NCBI GenBank assembly: GCA_041650375.1
Contig: JBAZLH010000002.1
Span: 1-64,000, forward strand
DNA: 64,000 bases
DNA from: UBA6220 sp041650375
GTDB taxonomy: Bacteria; Patescibacteriota; Minisyncoccia; Minisyncoccales; Minisyncoccaceae
Direction of reading: 5' to 3'
Numbering within the stretch: the first letter of the stretch is position 1; each line of letters begins with the position of its first letter. The translations under genes and the position numbers were made by a program. The notes below the pieces were generated by a model, which did not search any database, was not told the DNA's origin, and saw only the letters and a list, made by a program, of their open reading frames with translations. Of this stretch, positions 14,090 to 21,413 are shown piece after piece.

Positions 14090-14527
14090 CTATTTTTTAA
14101 TAATCTCGCTTAATTGGATGTTTTGCTCGGTTGTTTGGCCCTCAATAATTTTAACAGGAATCAAGCTTGGCGCTTTTTCAAAATTCTTGGGCAAAGTATT
14201 ATCATTGAAAAATATCACGAAGTTTCCAACAGGCATTTTATCAAAAAAAGCAATTCCGTTTTTGTCCGTAATTTCCATGGCCATTTTTCCGCCCGGATGT
14301 TCGCCCACGTCAACTTCAATATTACCGATAAACGCGCCCTGCCCGGAGGTTATAGCAACTTTCAAAGAGCCGAATTGTTGCGCGCCCTCAATTAAATTTT
14401 CCGGAGCGACAATACTGGAACTGCTCCAAAAACCTTTTCCGAATTGCTTTAAGTCAACAATTCCAAAAAAATTCAAAAGCATAAAGATAACAACGCCTGT
14501 AATTAAACCGAAAATAAATTTTTTCAT
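14090..14527 (-). CDS. Membrane-anchored protein with carboxypeptidase-regulatory-like domain
   Basis: 145 residues. One N-terminal membrane helix (MKKFIFGLITGVVIFMLLNF) is followed by a short spacer and an extracytoplasmic beta domain. That domain contains GSLKVAITSGQGAFIGNIEV, GKMAMEITDKNGIAFFDKM and PVGNFVIFFNDN, the pattern of transthyretin/CarboxypepD_reg folds (a strand pair, then a G-x-A-x-F turn, then PxGxY). Function unknown; perhaps a cell-surface stalk or accessory domain. Its upstream region is copy A of a 62-bp repeat that also precedes arsM. Confidence 0.65.
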   Translation of the reverse strand: MKKFIFGLITGVVIFMLLNFFGIVDLKQFGKGFWSSSSIVAPENLIEGAQQFGSLKVAITSGQGAFIGNIEVDVGEHPGGKMAMEITDKNGIAFFDKMPVGNFVIFFNDNTLPKNFEKAPSLIPVKIIEGQTTEQNIQLSEIIKK

Positions 14528-14580
14528 ATGTTTAATTATTTATTATTTACACCTTGTCGTTAAAGCCGAATTCAATGTGG
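14519..14580. repeat. 62-bp direct repeat, copy A
   Basis: Sixty of 62 positions are identical to 15353-15414; the only differences are two adjacent bases. It contains the first codon of the 14090-14527 gene (on the minus strand), its leader, and the last 11 codons of a CDGSH gene. The other copy has the same leader before arsM and the intact CDGSH 3' end. Confidence 0.95.
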
Positions 14581-14582
14581 TT
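14547..14582 (-). pseudogene. Remnant of the CDGSH gene 3' end
   Basis: On the minus strand the remnant translates as HIEFGFNDKV-stop; the intact gene at 15381 ends HIEAGFNDKV-stop. Nothing upstream in copy A continues the gene, so this is a stranded duplicate of its last codons. Confidence 0.8.
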
Positions 14583-14617
14583 CACCTATTATTTTTTTAA
14601 ACAGGCTCGGCTTAAAT

Positions 14618-15361
14618 TTATTTTATTAACTCCACCATCAAGCTCTCAAGCGCGATTCCGTTGTATTGTTGTTTGCTGATTTCTTTATTTTCGTGCAAAA
14701 TACGCGTTTTAAATCCGGCAGCTTGTATTTTATTCAAATAATCATCTTTTAACAGCGCGCCGGCGACGCAACCTGATATTAATTCGTGGTTGTTTCTTTG
14801 CTCATCTGTTAGCTCTTCCAATAAAACAATATCAGAAAGATAAATTTTACCGCCCGGCTTTAAAACCCGATATGCTTCGCTGAATGTTTTGGATTTGTCG
14901 GGAGTTAAATTAATAACACAATTCGTAATTATCGTATCAACCGAATTATCTTTAAGTGGCAAATTTTCTATCTCGCCCAAAATAAATTCCACGTTTTTTA
15001 TGCCTAATTTTTCTACATTCTTTTTTGCTTTCTCTATCATTTCTTCGGTCATATCCACCCCGATAACTTTTCCATTGCTGCCAACTTTTTTAGCCGCTAA
15101 AATAGCGTCTATGCCCGCTCCGGATCCCAAATCCAAAACAACATCGCCCTCTTTTAATTTTCCAAGTGCCAATGGATTTCCACACCCAAGACCAAGATTA
15201 GCCTCGCCGACTATTTTCAACTCTTCTTCGGAATATCCTATTTCTTTTGAAATGTCGTTAGCTCCTTTACGCTCACACCCGCAACCACAACTGGAATTAC
15301 CCATGGCTATTTTTTTATAACCATCTTTGACTATTTGCTTTATTTCTTCGTCTTTTTTCAT
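14618..15361 (-). CDS. arsM: Arsenite S-adenosylmethyltransferase ArsM
   Basis: 247 residues. The SAM-binding motif is VVLDLGSGAGIDAILAAK, and the three As(III)-binding Cys can be placed at C60 (GLGCGNP), C148 (TNCVINL) and C198 (ISGCVAGAL). The 50-residue spacing of the last two is as in characterised ArsM proteins. The N-terminal SSCGCGC cluster is also common in the family. The enzyme methylates arsenite to volatile or excretable methylarsenicals. No arsR or arsenic transporter is adjacent. The gene sits between two 62-bp direct repeats, which marks it as a later insertion or a duplication product. Confidence 0.93.
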   Translation of the reverse strand: MKKDEEIKQIVKDGYKKIAMGNSSCGCGCERKGANDISKEIGYSEEELKIVGEANLGLGCGNPLALGKLKEGDVVLDLGSGAGIDAILAAKKVGSNGKVIGVDMTEEMIEKAKKNVEKLGIKNVEFILGEIENLPLKDNSVDTIITNCVINLTPDKSKTFSEAYRVLKPGGKIYLSDIVLLEELTDEQRNNHELISGCVAGALLKDDYLNKIQAAGFKTRILHENKEISKQQYNGIALESLMVELIK

Positions 15362-15414
15362 ATGTTTAATTATTTATTATTTACACCTTGTCGTTAAAGC
15401 CGGCTTCAATGTGG
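15353..15414. repeat. 62-bp direct repeat, copy B
   Basis: This copy is continuous with the intact CDGSH gene and holds its 3' end, the intergenic region and the arsM start codon. Compare copy A at 14519-14580. Confidence 0.95.
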
Positions 15415-16058
15415 CTGCCATCGCAAAACGGCTTGTTGCAAGATTTTCCGCAGCGGCAAATTGTTTGCCTGTTTCTTTTTTCATAAACCGACCCGCCCGC
15501 AGATTCTATTGAGATGCCTCCTTTTACCCATAACGGTCCGGACACTTCAGCAGGAATATCTTCGGTCACGCTAATTGACGGCTCAAATTTTGGCTCAATC
15601 AAATTATTTTTTTCCACAGCCGTTAACCTGCCGGACGAACAATTGCAAGCTTCTTCAATCGCAAATTCTTTGGCCTTGGGGTCATCGGACTTTCTGGTTA
15701 AATCCCAAGTTCCGCCGTGCCTGTGGCAAAACCTGGCGCCGGCGCACAGATTGGGCACGTCTTTTAAATTTAACTCGGGTCCGTTGATGGTCTTAGACTG
15801 CTTATCGTAACTTTCCCTGCTGGCGGTTTCTTTTCCGTCAAATCCTTTTAAATGGCTGCTGTCGCAAAACGGCTTATTCTTTGAATTGCCGCAACGGCAA
15901 AGCCGGTACTCGCCTTCTGTTTTGTATTTCTCTCCTTTCTGCCATTTCATCGGTTCATTGTCAGCATCCGCGACAACAAATTCTTTTTCCAACGGAACAT
16001 TGCCCGAAACAATGTACGGCCCGTCTTTTTCTATTTTTATTTTTTTGTCTTCGTCCAT
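15381..16058 (-). CDS. CDGSH-type iron-sulfur protein with three cluster sites
   Basis: 225 residues. The first CDGSH-like finger is CRCGNSKNKPFCDSSH (Ser replaces Gly), and a canonical one, CRCGKSCNKPFCDGSH, lies at the C-terminus. Between them is a (4Fe-4S) mono-cluster-like segment with CAGARFCHRHGGTWDL and EEACNCSSGRLTAVEK. CDGSH fingers bind a redox-active 2Fe-2S cluster with three Cys and one His. Multi-domain versions of this kind are common in bacteria; their physiological partner is unknown. The gene has its own upstream region and its 3' end is duplicated next to arsM. Confidence 0.9.
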   Translation of the reverse strand: MDEDKKIKIEKDGPYIVSGNVPLEKEFVVADADNEPMKWQKGEKYKTEGEYRLCRCGNSKNKPFCDSSHLKGFDGKETASRESYDKQSKTINGPELNLKDVPNLCAGARFCHRHGGTWDLTRKSDDPKAKEFAIEEACNCSSGRLTAVEKNNLIEPKFEPSISVTEDIPAEVSGPLWVKGGISIESAGGSVYEKRNRQTICRCGKSCNKPFCDGSHIEAGFNDKV

Positions 16059-16199
16059 TTGTTTTTTTGATTTTTATTCGGCTTTCTTTCTCTACCCAAC
16101 AATAATTTAATTATATTTAAATAATACCATAAATAAAAACCGGGTAAAAGTTAATTGTTTTTAAAAAAATAAAAAGCGGTTTGATGTTATCATTCCGCC

Positions 16200-16655
16200 T
16201 TAGCTGAATAATGGCAACAAAGAAAGCTCGGGGTAATGGCAAATTGTAACCTTGGGATGGTCCTCGCCGATTTTCTCAACAACCTCTCTTGTTTTGCCAA
16301 TCCATCTCGGGTCGCAAGGTTTTAATTCCGGCCTCTCAAAGCAAGCTAAAGCCTCCTCCTCGGTTAAAAACAACGCAACAATCCATGATGTGCTTGTTCT
16401 CCACCAAGCAGTATTTACATGCTCAAGCCTGCGCTCCTCGGATGTTTGAGGAGAAAGCATGCTATGGCCTTCCGGAAAATAGAACTGCAAAGTCCTGGCT
16501 ATTGCCAACATCGAAGCATCGTTATACCTGGTTCCAGTGCAACCAAGCGTGGCGGCGATTCTTTCTATATAAGGGCAATCTTTTTCGCCATAGGCCTTAA
16601 CCCTGTAAACCGAATTGCGCGTTACGGCAAAGAATTTTCTTAAATGCTCGGACAT
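16200..16655 (-). CDS. Hypothetical protein (151 aa)
   Basis: Not recognised. A perfect GGAGGT Shine-Dalgarno lies six nt before the ATG, which is unusual for this window and supports the start. The protein is soluble, with MSEHLRKFFAVTRNSVYRVK at the N-terminus and WWRTSTSWIVALFLTEEEAL in the middle. Cys residues are scattered (C27, C39, C104, C113, C138) with no motif. Monocistronic and flanked by AT-rich gaps. Confidence 0.7.
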   Translation of the reverse strand: MSEHLRKFFAVTRNSVYRVKAYGEKDCPYIERIAATLGCTGTRYNDASMLAIARTLQFYFPEGHSMLSPQTSEERRLEHVNTAWWRTSTSWIVALFLTEEEALACFERPELKPCDPRWIGKTREVVEKIGEDHPKVTICHYPELSLLPLFS

Positions 16656-16738
16656 TTTTTACCTCCAATTTGAGAAAGAACTGTTTCCCTCCCTATCCTT
16701 AGCTTATATTTTCTACCACAAAAGTCAATCCCAAAAAA

Positions 16739-16921
16739 TTATTCAAGGTCTTTGCCTTTTTTAGCTTTCATCCCTTTCAATATTCCCCTAAATCTGTTTT
16801 CGGCCAAAGACCCGCAATCCAATGTGCCTATCGCGATTTGGATTGCTTCTTTTTCTTCCGCGGTCAACGAATCTCTTTCCATTATTTTCAACAAAATACT
16901 GATTGCTTTTTTATATTCCAT
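16739..16921 (-). CDS. Small conserved-looking helical protein (60 aa)
   Basis: 60 residues: MEYKKAISILLKIMERDSLT, then EEKEAIQIAIGTLDCGSLAE and a basic end. The pattern of an amphipathic helix, an EEKEA turn and AIGxL recurs in small uncharacterised proteins of phages and Patescibacteria. The spacing between neighbours and its own terminator/promoter surroundings support a real gene. Function unknown. Confidence 0.6.
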   Translation of the reverse strand: MEYKKAISILLKIMERDSLTAEEKEAIQIAIGTLDCGSLAENRFRGILKGMKAKKGKDLE

Positions 16922-16942
16922 ATATTTTTATTTTATCATAAA

Positions 16943-16967
16943 CAAAAACCGGCGGTAAGCCGGTTTT
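16943..16967 (-). terminator. Terminator of the gene at 16992-17606 (CCGGC hairpin family)
   Basis: AAACCGGC-GGTAA-GCCGGTTT. It is followed on the minus strand by TTTTTGTTTATGATAAAAT, that is terminator and -10-like box back to back before the ATG at 16921. Confidence 0.75.
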
Positions 16968-16991
16968 AAACCTGTTCCTTTTTTAGCAATA

Positions 16992-17606
16992 CTATTTAAA
17001 TTTAAAGCTTTCGGCTGTGTTGTAAAAAATATCGCGATATTCCGGCCATTTTTCCGCGGTCGTATTGCATGAAATTGTAAAATATTTATCTCCTTTTAAA
17101 ACTGTTATAACTATAACTTTAAAATTAATATTTTGCATAAGTAAATCGCCCTCCGCGTATTGGGCATCCTGGCCATCAATTTTTCCCTTAGTTTCGTAAG
17201 TAAAAGAAATTGCTGGAGCACTGGCTTTTATCTGCTCTTTGACAAGAGCCGATATTTCGCCCAATTTTTGCCCATTTGCATTATCAAAAGAAACGGCCAA
17301 GTAGCTCTTAAAATGAACTTTTTCTGCAGCACTGTCTTTTGGCTGAACTTCCTTTGTGTTTTGATAGGCCACGAGAGTGCTCGGTATTTCGATTCTGATC
17401 CAACCAGCCGGAGGAATAAAGGTAAATTCGTCGCCGACATAAGGATTATTGTTTTGAGATTGGCTTTGCGGTTGGCTTTGGCTATTCTCCTGCTGCGGTT
17501 TTTTTTGAATTAATAAATAATAGCCGATTCCCCCGATTGCTGCCAAAATTAAAATCACCAAACCAATAATTGCGACAGGCGCGAATCCTTTTGTATTTTT
17601 ATGCAT
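16992..17606 (-). CDS. Membrane-anchored hypothetical protein
   Basis: 204 residues. The N-terminus NTKGFAPVAIIGLVILILAA is a signal-anchor of a style common in Patescibacteria. A Gln/Ser/Pro-rich linker follows (residues 38-53), then an extracytoplasmic domain of about 150 residues: FTFIPPAGWIRIEIPSTLVA, HFKSYLAVSFDNA, INFKVIVITVLKGDKYFTIS and a final YNTAESFKFK. The last pattern (xGxKYFxIxCxT... FxxTxESFKF) resembles PsbP/Mog1-like lipoprotein folds. Function unknown. Confidence 0.7.
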   Translation of the reverse strand: MHKNTKGFAPVAIIGLVILILAAIGGIGYYLLIQKKPQQENSQSQPQSQSQNNNPYVGDEFTFIPPAGWIRIEIPSTLVAYQNTKEVQPKDSAAEKVHFKSYLAVSFDNANGQKLGEISALVKEQIKASAPAISFTYETKGKIDGQDAQYAEGDLLMQNINFKVIVITVLKGDKYFTISCNTTAEKWPEYRDIFYNTAESFKFK

Positions 17607-17632
17607 ATTAATATATTTATTATATTACAAAG

Positions 17633-17641
17633 ATTATACCA
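17633..17641 (-). promoter_or_regulatory. Extended -10 promoter of the gene at 16992-17606
   Basis: Minus-strand TTTTTGTTTGTGGTATAAT, the fullest example of the recurrent T-tract plus extended -10 module. Leader about 27 nt. Confidence 0.55.
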
Positions 17642-17678
17642 CAAACAAAAACCGGTTTAAAGAATTACTTATCTTGGC

Positions 17679-17706
17679 TTGACTTTGTTTAAATTTATGG
17701 TATAAA
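17679..17706 (+). promoter_or_regulatory. Promoter of the small gene at 17733
   Basis: TTGACT at 17679, 16-nt spacer, TATAAA at 17701 with an upstream TGG (extended -10). The first base of the transcript should fall close to the AGGAGGT ribosome-binding site at 17721-17727. Confidence 0.65.
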
Positions 17707-17732
17707 TTATTAAGAAAACAAGGAGGTTAAAA

Positions 17733-17939
17733 ATGAAAGTTCGGGAAAAAAACGGCTCAATGCATGTAATTGAGTTGGAACACGAGGACCAGGTACAACT
17801 TATTGTTCCGGCAAGCATGGAACGGGTTTGCATTTATCTGACTGTTACTCCTTCTGGAAAATTGGAAATAGTCGGCGGAGCATCGATAATTGACACAATT
17901 TCCGGCAAAGGAATGAAAAGCAAAGTAAAAGAAAATTAA
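17733..17939 (+). CDS. Small hypothetical protein (68 aa)
   Basis: Not recognised. The expression signals are textbook: -35/-10 promoter, AGGAGGT six nt before the ATG, and a strong terminator 18 nt after the stop. The sequence is beta-rich (GSMHVIELEHEDQVQLIVPA, VCIYLTVTPSGKLEIVGG) with no membrane segment. It is a stand-alone plus-strand gene among minus-strand genes. Confidence 0.75.
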   Translation: MKVREKNGSMHVIELEHEDQVQLIVPASMERVCIYLTVTPSGKLEIVGGASIIDTISGKGMKSKVKEN

Positions 17940-17957
17940 TCTCTAAAGTAATTATGG

Positions 17958-17984
17958 GCGCCTTAAGAATAAAGGCGCTTTTTT
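17958..17984 (+). terminator. Terminator of the small gene at 17733
   Basis: GCGCCTT / AAGGCGC stem with a 7-nt loop, then six T. Confidence 0.85.
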
Positions 17985-18030
17985 ATTGCCCGATTTAAAT
18001 TTTGCATAAAAAAAGATTATCACTTTGGGC

Positions 18031-18405
18031 CTATAATTCAACAAAAGTTAAAATATGCCCGATATGATAATCATCTAAAAAGTATTCTTGCGGATTGGTC
18101 CACAAATATGTTAAGGCTCTTTTTTCGTTCGCTGAATGAGCATTATCGGCTATCCGCGCTTCAAAACGTTGAGCAAAAGGAGAGTATGTATACTGTTTCT
18201 CGCCTTCACGATAAATGCCCATTTCAATGAACAGAATCTTTTTTCCGGCCAAGGGTTCTCCAGAGCTGACGACAATTTGCCTGGCCTGGTGGTTTATGCC
18301 AATAATCGTCAGGTATTTTCTTTCACATCCACTAAGTGCGGGGTCGTCGCAAGGCATCGGCTTGTCCCCGCAATAGAATATCCCATCCTTCACAGTCAGT
18401 TCCAT
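18031..18405 (-). CDS. Hypothetical protein (about 124 aa)
   Basis: Not recognised. AAAGGA lies nine nt upstream of the ATG at 18405 (MELTVKDGIFYCGDKPMPCD), which makes this the best start; ATG 18411 and TTG 18414 are in frame but too close to the ribosome-binding site. Four Cys near the N-terminus (C12, C18, C25 and neighbours: FYCGD, PCDDP, GCERK) may bind metal. The C-terminus reads YFLDDYHIGHILTFVEL. Soluble. Confidence 0.65.
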   Translation of the reverse strand: MELTVKDGIFYCGDKPMPCDDPALSGCERKYLTIIGINHQARQIVVSSGEPLAGKKILFIEMGIYREGEKQYTYSPFAQRFEARIADNAHSANEKRALTYLWTNPQEYFLDDYHIGHILTFVEL

Positions 18406-18476
18406 AAACATCAATCCTTTTTAATATGCAATCAATCTATCACCTCTATTTAATAAAATCAAGATTAATAAAACAC

Positions 18477-18500
18477 CCAAAAGCCGGCGATAAGCCGGCC
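18477..18500 (-). terminator. Terminator of the gene at 18517-19068 (CCGGC hairpin family)
   Basis: GCCGGC-GATAA-GCCGGC; the loop sequence GATAA is shared with the hairpins at 19450 and 23983. Confidence 0.8.
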
Positions 18501-18516
18501 TTAATTTTTCAATCAA

Positions 18517-19068
18517 TTATTTCGTAACTTCTATCATTCGGCCTTCACTTACTTTAAAATACCTAGAAACTCCAACTGATGGCGGCGTAGTCATCGGCTC
18601 GTCGGGTTTTCGATCGGCATAATTCACGATTATTTCCCTACCTTGAAACTGAGTTGTTTGCGGGGCAATCCGATCGCCCAAAAAAATCGCGTTTGTTCCC
18701 GCAAAAGTCTTCCCTGTTGATAAAACAGTCGCAACATAATAAAAAGTTCCGCTTCCGCCGGTTGTTTGGGTTAAAAGAAAAGCAGCGTCATTTATGCCGT
18801 CAAAATTATAATCCGCCCTAACTTCATTTCCAAAATACCGGGTTATGGTTGTTGATGCCGAACCGGGAGCGCTTTGTTTTTCCACCAAGCCGTTTACCAA
18901 TGTGACTTGTTCGCCTTCAATTGTATAAGTCGCGTTTCGCGGGTCGAGAACCGTTTGTATAATCGGATTGTTGGGTTGTTGTATTTTTGATTGATATATC
19001 CAATAACCTATTCCACCTAATAAAACAATGATTATTAGTATTATGGATATAAGTATTTTTTTGTTCAT
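18517..19068 (-). CDS. Membrane-anchored conserved hypothetical protein
   Basis: 183 residues: N-terminal anchor MNKKILISIILIIIVLLGGI, then an outside domain with TYTIEGEQVTLVNG, RADYNFDGINDAAFLLTQTT, GSGTFYYVATVLSTG, NAIFLGDRIAPQTT and VNYADRKPDEPM. These blocks occur together in a conserved but uncharacterised bacterial family, often near META or lysozyme-inhibitor-like domains. DYNFDGINDAA looks like a calcium-binding type loop. Function unknown. Confidence 0.72.
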   Translation of the reverse strand: MNKKILISIILIIIVLLGGIGYWIYQSKIQQPNNPIIQTVLDPRNATYTIEGEQVTLVNGLVEKQSAPGSASTTITRYFGNEVRADYNFDGINDAAFLLTQTTGGSGTFYYVATVLSTGKTFAGTNAIFLGDRIAPQTTQFQGREIIVNYADRKPDEPMTTPPSVGVSRYFKVSEGRMIEVTK

Positions 19069-19081
19069 ATTTTTTATAATT

Positions 19082-19405
19082 TTATTTTTTTCTTTTTGGC
19101 TCAGGCAACTCCCCTGCGGTAATTTTAATTAACTCAATCAACCATTCTTTATCGTCAATTTCATCTTCAATTAGAAAATGGGATTTTGCCCCGGGATAAG
19201 GCGACTGCTCATTAACGTTTTTGATAAACCTCTTTCCGTCTAATGTTGGTTTTACAAAAAGTTGATTATTGCAAATAAGAGCGACTACTTTATTTCGAAA
19301 ATAAATTGAGCATCCTCCAAACATATATTTATATGAAACGTCTCCCATATCCTGAATTTGATCAACAACATACTCAACAAAAGATTTATCTAATTTAGCT
19401 TTCAT
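19082..19405 (-). CDS. TfoX N-terminal-domain protein
   Basis: 107 residues, the size of the stand-alone TfoX/Sxy N-terminal family. Diagnostic stretches are KYMFGGCSIYFRNKVVALIC, QLFVKPTLDGKRFI and the final tyrosine/acidic blocks with WLIELIKITAGELPEPKRKK. In gamma-proteobacteria the full TfoX regulates competence; the short proteins are of unknown role. ComEC and DprA elsewhere in the window make a competence link tempting but unsupported. Confidence 0.85.
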   Translation of the reverse strand: MKAKLDKSFVEYVVDQIQDMGDVSYKYMFGGCSIYFRNKVVALICNNQLFVKPTLDGKRFIKNVNEQSPYPGAKSHFLIEDEIDDKEWLIELIKITAGELPEPKRKK

Positions 19406-19431
19406 ATTCCATATATATTACCTTACAGGAA

Positions 19432-19440
19432 TTATATCAC
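19432..19440 (-). promoter_or_regulatory. Extended -10 promoter of the TfoX-like gene
   Basis: Minus-strand TGATATAAT, immediately after the T-run of the hairpin at 19450-19464. Confidence 0.5.
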
Positions 19441-19444
19441 AAAC

Positions 19445-19466
19445 AAAAACCGGCGATAAGCCGGCC
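19445..19466 (-). terminator. Terminator of the gene at 19475-20206 (CCGGC hairpin family)
   Basis: CCGGC-GATAA-GCCGG followed by TTTTTG on the minus strand, nine nt after the stop. Confidence 0.8.
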
Positions 19467-19474
19467 TTAATTTA

Positions 19475-20206
19475 TTATTTAAATTTAAAACTTTGAATCA
19501 TGGTGTCATCGTAACATTTATAAGGATTTATCGCTGGATTTGTTCCAAATTTACATTCCTGTCCAAGCACAACCGACATTAATCTCTGCTTTTCCGGAGA
19601 ATACAAAATTTTGTAAACAAAACCCAGGAAACAACTCCCGTACCATGGCTCGCCATTTTTACCCGCATCCGACCCAATAAGGCTAATTGCGTAATTACCG
19701 TCTTGCCGCAATGTTTTATTGGCCACCATGCAAGTTGAGCCAAAATTTACTTTAATATATTTTAAAATTTCTTCGTCATCCTTAACGTTATTGATTATAA
19801 TTTTCCACCCCAACACATACCCGCTTCTCAATGACCCCAAAGTAGAATTTATTTTCTCGCATTGTTCGGTCATTTTTTCAGAGCTTCTGTCCCAGGCGTC
19901 ATAGTAATACTCTTGGGTTATATAAACAGCGCTATTTTGGTTATCCTCAAAAATTTTCACGGGAACATTGGTTGGCTGCATATCGGAACATCTTACTTTG
20001 CCGCTTACTTCCAATGGCACCAATATGGAAAATCCCAGTTCCTCATTTACATAATTAGTCCAAGTTGACGTATCTATCGGTTTAGAAACAACTGCTTCAT
20101 TGCTCGGATTATCAACTATTGGCAATTGTTCTTTTTTATACAACCAAATCGTTCCGACGACAACAGCGATTAAAACAATTATTATTAAATATTTTATAAA
20201 TTTCAT
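19475..20206 (-). CDS. Membrane-anchored hypothetical protein
   Basis: 243 residues with an N-terminal anchor (KFIKYLIIIVLIAVVVGTIW). The outside domain has ENLGFSILVP-like spacing (EELGFSILVPLEVSGKVRCS) and paired Cys (C75, C112, C155, C191, C224, C234), suggesting disulfides. It ends PYKCYDDTMIQSFKFK, similar in style to the neighbour at 16992 that ends ESFKFK, so the two may be distant paralogues of a surface family. Function unknown. Confidence 0.68.
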   Translation of the reverse strand: MKFIKYLIIIVLIAVVVGTIWLYKKEQLPIVDNPSNEAVVSKPIDTSTWTNYVNEELGFSILVPLEVSGKVRCSDMQPTNVPVKIFEDNQNSAVYITQEYYYDAWDRSSEKMTEQCEKINSTLGSLRSGYVLGWKIIINNVKDDEEILKYIKVNFGSTCMVANKTLRQDGNYAISLIGSDAGKNGEPWYGSCFLGFVYKILYSPEKQRLMSVVLGQECKFGTNPAINPYKCYDDTMIQSFKFK

Positions 20207-20250
20207 ATTTTGATTTTACCGAAAAATCACGCAAAACTAAACTCAAATCT

Positions 20251-21366
20251 TTATTTCCAAAAAACAAATTCGGCTTCTTTGTTTTCCGGCTCAATAAATT
20301 TTATTACTTTAATTATCTGGTCTCTCTCTATAATAAAATCAATACTTTTACCTGCCGGAAAAACCAAGCCATAGGGGTCAAGCTCGTCCTTTTTACAGTT
20401 CTGGCAGTATATCCGGCTATCGGTTGCGAAATTAATCTTTTCTCCATCTGTCTCAACTTCCGTAAATTGAATGCTTTTGGCTAATGGTTCGGATAATAGC
20501 AGGTGGTAAATATATTTTTTGGTTGACGGATCAAACTTAGAAGTAAAATCGCCTGCCATATTATAACGGTCTATAAAAGTCAGCGACTGGCGCGTGTAAA
20601 CCAAAGGCAACTCTCCTCCCACCGCGATGTTCACGTTCTCCGTCCGGTCACGCAATTTAATGCTGTCAAAAAGCGGATAAGCCAAAATAGCCGCAGAAAC
20701 TATAAATAGAGAAATAAAATAAAAAATATTGCGCCTATCCATATCGAGCTTTAAATAAGCCAAAATATTACCCACAACATTTCTAACCGAAAAAGAAATA
20801 AAAATAAACAACGGCAGTAAAAATATCATGGGAAAACTAAATTTTAAACCATTAATCCGAAATTCTTTCAGTGCGCGGAAAAACCCCCAGCTTATTGGCG
20901 GAATTGGCACGAAGTAAATGCCTAAAGCAATGATTAAAAAGAAAAAATTAACAACCGGATGGTATGTTTTCCCAAACCAAAGAAAAAGAGCGAATATTAT
21001 TAAAATAATAACTGTCGGAAGGGAAATTATGTTTAAAAGGAGCGGGATAGAAGATAAAATCAGCAAAACCGCAAAAAGACGATTTGATACCATCTCCGGA
21101 GCGGTCAAGGATAACCGGCTTTTCCTTGACTGTTCAATCGGTTGAGAAGCAATAGCCGCCACGGCCGCGCCCTTATTTTTAAAAATCGGCTCAAATATAG
21201 CCCAAACAATTCCCGCCGCAAAGATTAAAGCGCTGGCGAGAGCAATAATTATAGTAGCTTTTCCATACTCCTTGCCAAAAGAAAAATTATCATTGGCTAA
21301 AATTAAGAAGTCCAACACCAATAAAACTATTGAGCCGACAATGAGATGCCAAGAACGTATTTTCAT
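20251..21366 (-). CDS. Polytopic membrane protein with C-terminal extracytoplasmic domain
   Basis: 371 residues. About seven membrane helices occupy roughly 6-25, 36-58, 95-115, 117-132, 134-152, 172-192 and 214-233, followed by a 135-residue soluble domain. The soluble part has a CQNC motif (YCQNCKKDELDPYGLVFPAG) that could hold a disulfide or metal. No transporter or enzyme signature is recognised. It sits 47 nt upstream of the solute-binding protein gene's end and could be its partner, but has no ABC permease motif. Confidence 0.65.
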   Translation of the reverse strand: MKIRSWHLIVGSIVLLVLDFLILANDNFSFGKEYGKATIIIALASALIFAAGIVWAIFEPIFKNKGAAVAAIASQPIEQSRKSRLSLTAPEMVSNRLFAVLLILSSIPLLLNIISLPTVIILIIFALFLWFGKTYHPVVNFFFLIIALGIYFVPIPPISWGFFRALKEFRINGLKFSFPMIFLLPLFIFISFSVRNVVGNILAYLKLDMDRRNIFYFISLFIVSAAILAYPLFDSIKLRDRTENVNIAVGGELPLVYTRQSLTFIDRYNMAGDFTSKFDPSTKKYIYHLLLSEPLAKSIQFTEVETDGEKINFATDSRIYCQNCKKDELDPYGLVFPAGKSIDFIIERDQIIKVIKFIEPENKEAEFVFWK

Positions 21367-21413
21367 ATATTTTGGCTGAATTTTATATAATTGGCTACCC
21401 TATTAAACTCTTA

